DNA of 64,000 nt from an uncultured Granulosicoccaceae bacterium (GTDB lineage Bacteria > Pseudomonadota > Gammaproteobacteria > Granulosicoccales > Granulosicoccaceae): the NCBI GenBank assembly GCA_938020525.1, contig CALIHW010000080.1, forward strand, positions 1 through 64,000. The letters are read 5' to 3'. Of this stretch, positions 58,745 to 64,000 are shown piece after piece. The notes under the pieces are model-generated. The model saw only the letters and a list, made by a program, of their open reading frames with translations, made no database searches and was not told the origin of the DNA. Numbering within the stretch: position 1 is the stretch's first letter; every line of letters starts with the position of its first letter. A program made the translations under genes and the position numbers.

Positions 58745-59566
58745 TTACAGCGAAAAAAATCTTCTGGCATTTTCAGTCGTAGCAATTGCCAGTTTTGCTG
58801 AACTTTCCGGTCTTACAGAGGCCAGTGCATCAAGTACCAGTGGCAAATTGCAAGGTTCGTTACGGCGCGTCTTGGGTTTTGGTCGCAGGCTGCGTGGCAT
58901 CAGATAGGGTGCATCTGTCTCGATCATCAAGCGGTTAAGTGGAATATTGCCGACGCAGTCAAGCAGGTGTGCACCTCTGCGTTCATCGCAGATCCAGCCG
59001 GTAATACCAATATAGCAATCCAGCTCAAGATAATCGCTCAGTGCCTCGGCTGTGTCGGTGAAGCAATGAACTACGACCAGCCCGACACGATCCCGGTGTT
59101 CTTTTAATACCGACAAGAAAGTTTCGTGCGAATCACGCTGGTGCAAAAAAAGAGGTTTGCCGGTTTTCTCTGCGAGCTCAAGGTGGGCACGAAAGCTCTC
59201 TATCTGTTTTTCCCGTGGTGAAATATCGCGAAAAAAATCCAGTCCGGTTTCTCCCACTGCTTTGACGATATCAAGCTTCAATAAGTTGTCGAGTGTTGCT
59301 TTGGTGTCTTCCGTATATTGATCGGCATGATGCGGATGGATGCCCGCGGTTGCAGAAAACAGGTCAGTGTTGCCAGATGCCAGCGCGATAGCTTTTTCAC
59401 TGTCTTCGATGTCAGAGCCAGTAATGATCATGTGGCTTACATTGGCCTGGTGCGCTCTGTTGATTACATCTTCAAAATCATTACCGAAGGACTCGTGTGT
59501 AAGGTTGGCCCCAATGTCAATTATGGTTTTTTCTGAAGGTGTTATTGAGAACACTAAAGTATCCAA
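58745..59566 (-). CDS. tatD: TatD-family metal-dependent hydrolase
   Basis: IDIGANLTHESF; GETGLDFFRDISPREKQIESFRAHLELAEKTGKPLFLHQRD; ETDAPYLMPR. Confidence 0.95.
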   Translation of the reverse strand: MDTLVFSITPSEKTIIDIGANLTHESFGNDFEDVINRAHQANVSHMIITGSDIEDSEKAIALASGNTDLFSATAGIHPHHADQYTEDTKATLDNLLKLDIVKAVGETGLDFFRDISPREKQIESFRAHLELAEKTGKPLFLHQRDSHETFLSVLKEHRDRVGLVVVHCFTDTAEALSDYLELDCYIGITGWICDERRGAHLLDCVGNIPLNRLMIETDAPYLMPRSLRPKPKTRRNEPCNLPLVLDALASVRPESSAKLAIATTENARRFFSL

Positions 59567-59602
59567 ATGCTGTTAGACTGCGGTGCAGCTAAAAATCGTA
59601 CC

Positions 59603-59619
59603 ACTACTATTATAGTAGT
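59603..59619. promoter_or_regulatory. Palindrome ACTACTAT-T-ATAGTAGT in the tatD-slt intergenic region; candidate operator
   Basis: Perfect 8-bp arms, 1-nt centre. Confidence 0.4.
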
Positions 59620-59854
59620 TCTGTGTCGTAGCGGCTCGTGTCAGTATAATGCCAGCAGTCTGCTACTGGTGAATTTATCACAACAATACCTGTTCGATCC
59701 GGTGCAACTGATGTGTTGCTTCTGTGTGGCCCTGTGTAGTCCCTGTGTAGCGAGGCGATCTATTACTTCCACATTGAGAAGCGAACAGAATCGTTTGTAC
59801 CTCGTATGAGAATAGCTGTCTGTTTACCGATTTTATTGAGAGCACTTGAACTGA

Positions 59855-61798
59855 ATGTTCCCTAAATATCCTAATTTTTTTATCTGCGCAGCACTGCTTT
59901 TGGTTCATTCGGTTGCGCGGGCGGATCATACCAGTGTTGAGCAACGGTACAGCGATCAAAGAGAAGTATTTCAAGAGCTAACCGGATTGTTGCAATCCGG
60001 GGAGCTTACAAAAGCGATATCGCGTCGGGATGAGCTCAATGGTTATCCATTAACCGATTACTTTGACTACCTGGTTTTGCGCAAGCAAATTGAGCAATCT
60101 TCCAAGCCTGCTGATCTATTGGGTCAGATCGCAAAGCAAAATCGCGATAAACGACTGCAACGACGCCTGTTGGGTGTAGTGAAAAACCGCAGTGTAAAAC
60201 TCAATAGGTGGCAGGATTACAACCTCGCCTGGGCTGATGACAATGCGCCCAACCATCCTTGTGATGATCTGCTTGCCGGATACATCAACGGGCACCCGAA
60301 ACGATTTGAAAAGCAAACTCGCGAGCTATGGGCTGATGTCGACCGTCACACCCAAAATTGTGACAAAGCATTTTCAATGTTGCTGGAGGAAGTGAAGGAC
60401 GTGCCAACGGCGGCATTGTGGCGTCGAACGGTGGCATTGATCAAACGCGGTAAGCTCGAATCTGCCGAATCCTTACTTAAGTATTTTAACAGCCGTGATG
60501 CGAAGATAGTGAGGGCGTGGATAGATGGATATAAAGATCCCGCCAAAGCATTACAGAATCAATCAATTCAGGGGCAAACGGTACATCACCGGGAGATAGC
60601 CGAATTGTTTCTGCGTCGATGGAGGCGTGATGATTTACCTGCGGCTCTGGAGTATTGGCGCTTAAATGCCGAGAGATTCGGTTTCAGTAAAAAGGATATC
60701 AATGAATCTGTTGCGAAATACACGGTTTTAGCTGCCAAGCGTGGTTTACCTGAATCTCTGGAGTTGCTGAAAAGCGCCCCTGAAAATCGCGACGTTCGCT
60801 ATTGGAATGTGCGACTCGCTTTGCGGGATAGAAGCTGGCAGCGATGTCTGGCTGCAGTTGATCAACTTACTGAAGAAGAGCAGCTTATGCCGCGGTGGCA
60901 ATACTGGCGTGCGCGATGTCTCGATGCGCAAGGCTTTCAGGCGGCTGCTGATCGTATTTATCAAAATATCGCTGGTGAATTTGAGTATTACGGTTTTCTG
61001 GCGGCAGATAAGCTATCGCAAGACTATGTAATAGAGACGAGTACAACTGGAATTCCGGATATTCATGAATTAAAAGATGACCCGCGGATCAGCAAAGCGC
61101 TGGAATATTTTTTTATTGATCTACCGTGGGAAGGTCGCAGTGAGTGGAATCGTGCGCTTAAGGGTGCTTCAGAAAAGCAATTCATGGCAGCGGCACAACT
61201 GGCTGGCGATGTTGGTTGGTACGATCGTATGATGAGCGCTGCATTTCAGGCAGGTGCTACCGACACACTACGGTGGAGATTTCCGCAAGCCTACGAGACC
61301 GATGTCAGACGATATGCAGATCATTACAATATTCCAAGTGAATTTGTGTATGGCGTCATGCGCCGTGAAAGTCGCTTTAAGGCAGATGTAAAATCACCTG
61401 CAGGGGCTGTTGGGCTAATGCAGTTAATGCCAGCGACTGCCAAACAGATGGGTAAGCAGATTGGCGTTGAAGCCCCGGCCTGGCGTTTGATCGATAGTAA
61501 GCTGAATATCAGGCTTGGCGTTCGATACCTTGACCATGTGCTTGATCGATTCAATAACAACTTTGCGTATGCCGCTGCCGCCTACAATGCAGGTCCATCA
61601 AGGGTTAAGGCGTGGGTAGCGGACAGGCCGTTTGAAACAGACTTGTGGGTTGAGACCATTCCGTTCGATGAAACCCGCGCTTATGTTCAGGCTGTGTTGT
61701 TCAACACGGTTGTTTCCGAGTGGCTTGTTAAAGACGGAAGTGTTACCCGACTTGCAGATCGAATGGACAATATATCCATCACCCAATTACTTGAGTGA
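59855..61798 (+). CDS. slt: Soluble lytic murein transglycosylase
   Basis: SLT domain YGVMRRESRFKADVKSPAGAVGLMQLMPATAKQMGK; LGVRYLDHVLDRFNNNFAYAAAAYNAGPSRVKAW. Confidence 0.95.
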   Translation: MFPKYPNFFICAALLLVHSVARADHTSVEQRYSDQREVFQELTGLLQSGELTKAISRRDELNGYPLTDYFDYLVLRKQIEQSSKPADLLGQIAKQNRDKRLQRRLLGVVKNRSVKLNRWQDYNLAWADDNAPNHPCDDLLAGYINGHPKRFEKQTRELWADVDRHTQNCDKAFSMLLEEVKDVPTAALWRRTVALIKRGKLESAESLLKYFNSRDAKIVRAWIDGYKDPAKALQNQSIQGQTVHHREIAELFLRRWRRDDLPAALEYWRLNAERFGFSKKDINESVAKYTVLAAKRGLPESLELLKSAPENRDVRYWNVRLALRDRSWQRCLAAVDQLTEEEQLMPRWQYWRARCLDAQGFQAAADRIYQNIAGEFEYYGFLAADKLSQDYVIETSTTGIPDIHELKDDPRISKALEYFFIDLPWEGRSEWNRALKGASEKQFMAAAQLAGDVGWYDRMMSAAFQAGATDTLRWRFPQAYETDVRRYADHYNIPSEFVYGVMRRESRFKADVKSPAGAVGLMQLMPATAKQMGKQIGVEAPAWRLIDSKLNIRLGVRYLDHVLDRFNNNFAYAAAAYNAGPSRVKAWVADRPFETDLWVETIPFDETRAYVQAVLFNTVVSEWLVKDGSVTRLADRMDNISITQLLE

Positions 61799-61860
61799 CT
61801 GTCTTAGTGGGCACTTGAGTAGCTAGTTATAAAGAGAGGTTCGTCTGGTGCATTGGCTGG

Positions 61861-62184
61861 CTACTTTTCGGTATCGGCTTTAGAACCACCACGGCATGCC
61901 GGTGAGTTTGTTGCAGATTGCCCTCGTGCTTTCCATTCGCTTGTGGTGAAGGTGTGCATCGCGAGTGCATGGACTCCCGCGCTCAACTGATCTGCCAGAA
62001 GCTTGTTGATCAAACGATGCCGTGTCAGCAAGGATTTGTTTTCAAAATCATCACTTACCACCACCAACCGAAAATGAGATTCTGCTGCAGGGCCGCTATG
62101 CATGTGACTTTCGTTCTCCACTTCAAGAACTTCTGTTGACAATGCAGCTTCAATTTTAGAATGTATTAGCGTTTGAACGCTCAT
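61861..62184 (-). CDS. bolA: BolA family protein
   Basis: LEVENESHMHSGPAAESHFRLVVVSDDFENKSLLTRHRLINKLLADQLSAGVHALAMHTFTTSEW. Confidence 0.95.
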   Translation of the reverse strand: MSVQTLIHSKIEAALSTEVLEVENESHMHSGPAAESHFRLVVVSDDFENKSLLTRHRLINKLLADQLSAGVHALAMHTFTTSEWKARGQSATNSPACRGGSKADTEK

Positions 62185-62393
62185 AGGGTCGTTCCAGTTA
62201 ATTTTTCAATCCCTTGTCTCAGTTGGTATTCTACCGCGCGATCTGCAAACAGTGACAGTTTTAGCGTTAACGATGTGTTGCGGATTTAGCGCGAACAATT
62301 GTTGATGCTGGGTTACAGGTCATCAAATGCGGAATTACCACGTCCGACAGGCATCTGGTATCCTAGCCAACTTATCAACCTGTCGGCGCGCGG

Positions 62394-62669
62394 ATGTCCC
62401 AACTTCAACTCAATGGCAAAATTGTCAACGATGTCAGAACGCTTCTGTCAGAACACGATTCTGCGGCGCAGGATCCTGGTGTTGCGTCTCAATATTTAGG
62501 TGCAATCATTGGTTTTTTGCTGGGTCAGGAGGATATGCCTGAGCCTCAAAAACAGGAAGTCCTGGAAGAGTTGCTTGCTTTTGCTAGTCAGGTTGCGGCC
62601 GATGTGTCGCAGCAAAAGTCGGCGCAGATGCAATCTGCGTCCGGAGTGTGGAAGCCGGGAATGTCTTAG
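62394..62669 (+). CDS. Small hypothetical protein
   Basis: 91-aa ORF, acidic helical composition; no family recognised. Confidence 0.55.
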   Translation: MSQLQLNGKIVNDVRTLLSEHDSAAQDPGVASQYLGAIIGFLLGQEDMPEPQKQEVLEELLAFASQVAADVSQQKSAQMQSASGVWKPGMS

Positions 62670-62788
62670 CAATTATTCGGCTGGTTTATATATCAAACCG
62701 CACTATATTCTTTCGCGAGCTTTGAGGTTGGCTCAAGAATTAAATGCACAAACTTCATCAACAAATTCAATTATTAAGGTGTAAATCT

Positions 62789-63067
62789 ATGTCGCAAGCT
62801 ACTGCCAGACACATTCTGGTTGATTCGGAAGAAAAATGTCTTGATCTTAAAAAGCAGATCACCGACGGAGCAGACTTCGCTGCTCTCGCTTCCGAGCACT
62901 CATCCTGTCCTTCCGGCAAACAGGGCGGTGATCTCGGCTCGTTCGGGCCAGGTATGATGGTGCCAGAATTCGACAAGGTGGTATTCAACGAAGCAGTCGG
63001 TGAAGTTCATGGCCCGGTTAAAACACAATTTGGCTATCACCTGTTGGAAGTAACTTCCCGTACGTAA
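62789..63067 (+). CDS. ppiC: Parvulin-type peptidyl-prolyl cis-trans isomerase (PpiC-like)
   Basis: [21 protein letters not shown]...[30 protein letters not shown]...[12 protein letters not shown]. Confidence 0.95.
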   Translation: MSQATARHILVDSEEKCLDLKKQITDGADFAALASEHSSCPSGKQGGDLGSFGPGMMVPEFDKVVFNEAVGEVHGPVKTQFGYHLLEVTSRT

Positions 63068-63637
63068 ACTTTTGTTTGAGGACTGCTGGCACGAGCCGGC
63101 AGTTCTTTCATCGGGTTTCTGACCGAGCACTCACGCCGCACGCCCCCGCATGTACCGGGTAGGCCGTTTTATCGCGGCGACCACCTCCAGCGCAGAATGT
63201 CTTTCTGTAGCTTATCGAAACTAATACTAATCCATACCGTCAAACCGATTGTCGTGCCTCAGCTATCAAGCTAAGTGCTGTGCCGGCGGTCCGAATCGAA
63301 TGGCATATCACATGTGTTTTTCCGTAAAAATCTGGCCCAATCTGTTGGCTGGCTGCGAACTATATGTGTCAATTTAGTTACACAATTGTTACCTAGGTTT
63401 CGTGAATGGCAGACGTTTGTTGTATAACTTATTGTTTTCAAAGTGCTTAGTATAGAATCTCAACTTGTTGCAGCAAGCAAACATATTGGAAATTATTTGA
63501 TACAACTGTTGTATTTTGCTCAATTCGAACTTAAAGTGTACCTCGTGGCGTCGCGCAGCAATAAGCGTGCCGCTGCTGCAAGTGGTTTTTGAATACAGAG
63601 ATGTGATGTTGGATGGACCAGAACAAGGCATAGCACA

Positions 63638-63751
63638 ATGTCTGAAACCTCTTCCGTCAATCTGGATATAGCGGGTCCGGAATCGACGATGGAAGGTGGC
63701 GGCTTAAACCGCCACAGACTGGTAATACTAATAATAATAAAATGTGCGTGA
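63638..63751 (+). CDS. Putative branched-chain amino-acid leader peptide (37 aa)
   Basis: MSETSSVNLDIAGPESTMEGGGLNRHRLVILIIIKCA; control-like run Leu-Val-Ile-Leu-Ile-Ile-Ile immediately before a T-rich terminator. Confidence 0.6.
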   Translation: MSETSSVNLDIAGPESTMEGGGLNRHRLVILIIIKCA

Positions 63752-63758
63752 AATTTCA

Positions 63759-63783
63759 GGGCGTCCCTCGGCGCCCTTTTTTT
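63759..63783 (+). terminator. Attenuator-like rho-independent terminator
   Basis: GGGCG-TCCCTCGG-CGCCC followed by TTTTTTT. Confidence 0.75.
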
Positions 63784-64000
63784 CGTCTGTAATTTCTAAC
63801 ACTTCCAACATCGTGGCATGCTGAGTGGTGTTGACTGTCATCACAAGCGAGCGCGTAGTTTACCTGTTTTCCATCTTTTTGTTTACCTAGTTGCGCGATG
63901 CGTTGAACTGAATATTTGATACAAACTTGCAGGAAGACGAGTTTTAAGAACGCACTGATTGCGTGAATTCTACTGCTGGTTGCTAAGTTGGATTGACTGC

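Noticed and set aside
59567-59809. ORF starting MLLDCGAAKNRTTTIIVVLCRSG, reminiscent of a Thr/Ile leader peptide
   Set aside because: Reading frame continues 80 aa without an adjacent terminator and the downstream gene is slt; the run is explained by the ACTACTAT-T-ATAGTAGT palindrome

Overview
This 64 kb window looks like a gammaproteobacterial chromosome: housekeeping operons with short accessory stretches between them. Recognisable core blocks are proS; dapA; an IlvD/Edd dehydratase; folE2 / dxs-ispA-xseB / radA; ffh; rpsP-rimM-trmD-rplS; htpG; glnB-type PII; pcnB; mscL; adk; tatD; slt; bolA. I see no rRNA, tRNA, CRISPR array, transposase or prophage structural genes. The main accessory locus is a same-strand, tightly packed cluster at about 13.45-21.96 kb. 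It encodes an animal-type heme peroxidase, an unrecognised 514-aa protein, a class-3 lipase, a single-TM protein, a 48-aa secreted Cys peptide absent from the ORF track, a large protein with an NDT/TIR-like domain plus TPRs plus a SLOG-like Rossmann domain (resembling the N-terminal regulatory region of metazoan ASK1/MAP3K5), and a CapV-like patatin. I propose it as a candidate undescribed redox/nucleotide-signalling and lipolytic (possibly defence) system. Other notable items are a putative branched-chain amino-acid attenuator/leader peptide at the right edge (63638-63783), a three-half-site operator near an orphan XRE regulator, a 142-bp MITE-like inverted repeat beside the accessory cluster, and a recurrent pattern of short (12-21 bp) tandem duplications near gene ends, including in-frame 15-bp repeats in three unrelated N-termini. 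All calls come from reading the sequence and from memory of protein families; no searches were run.
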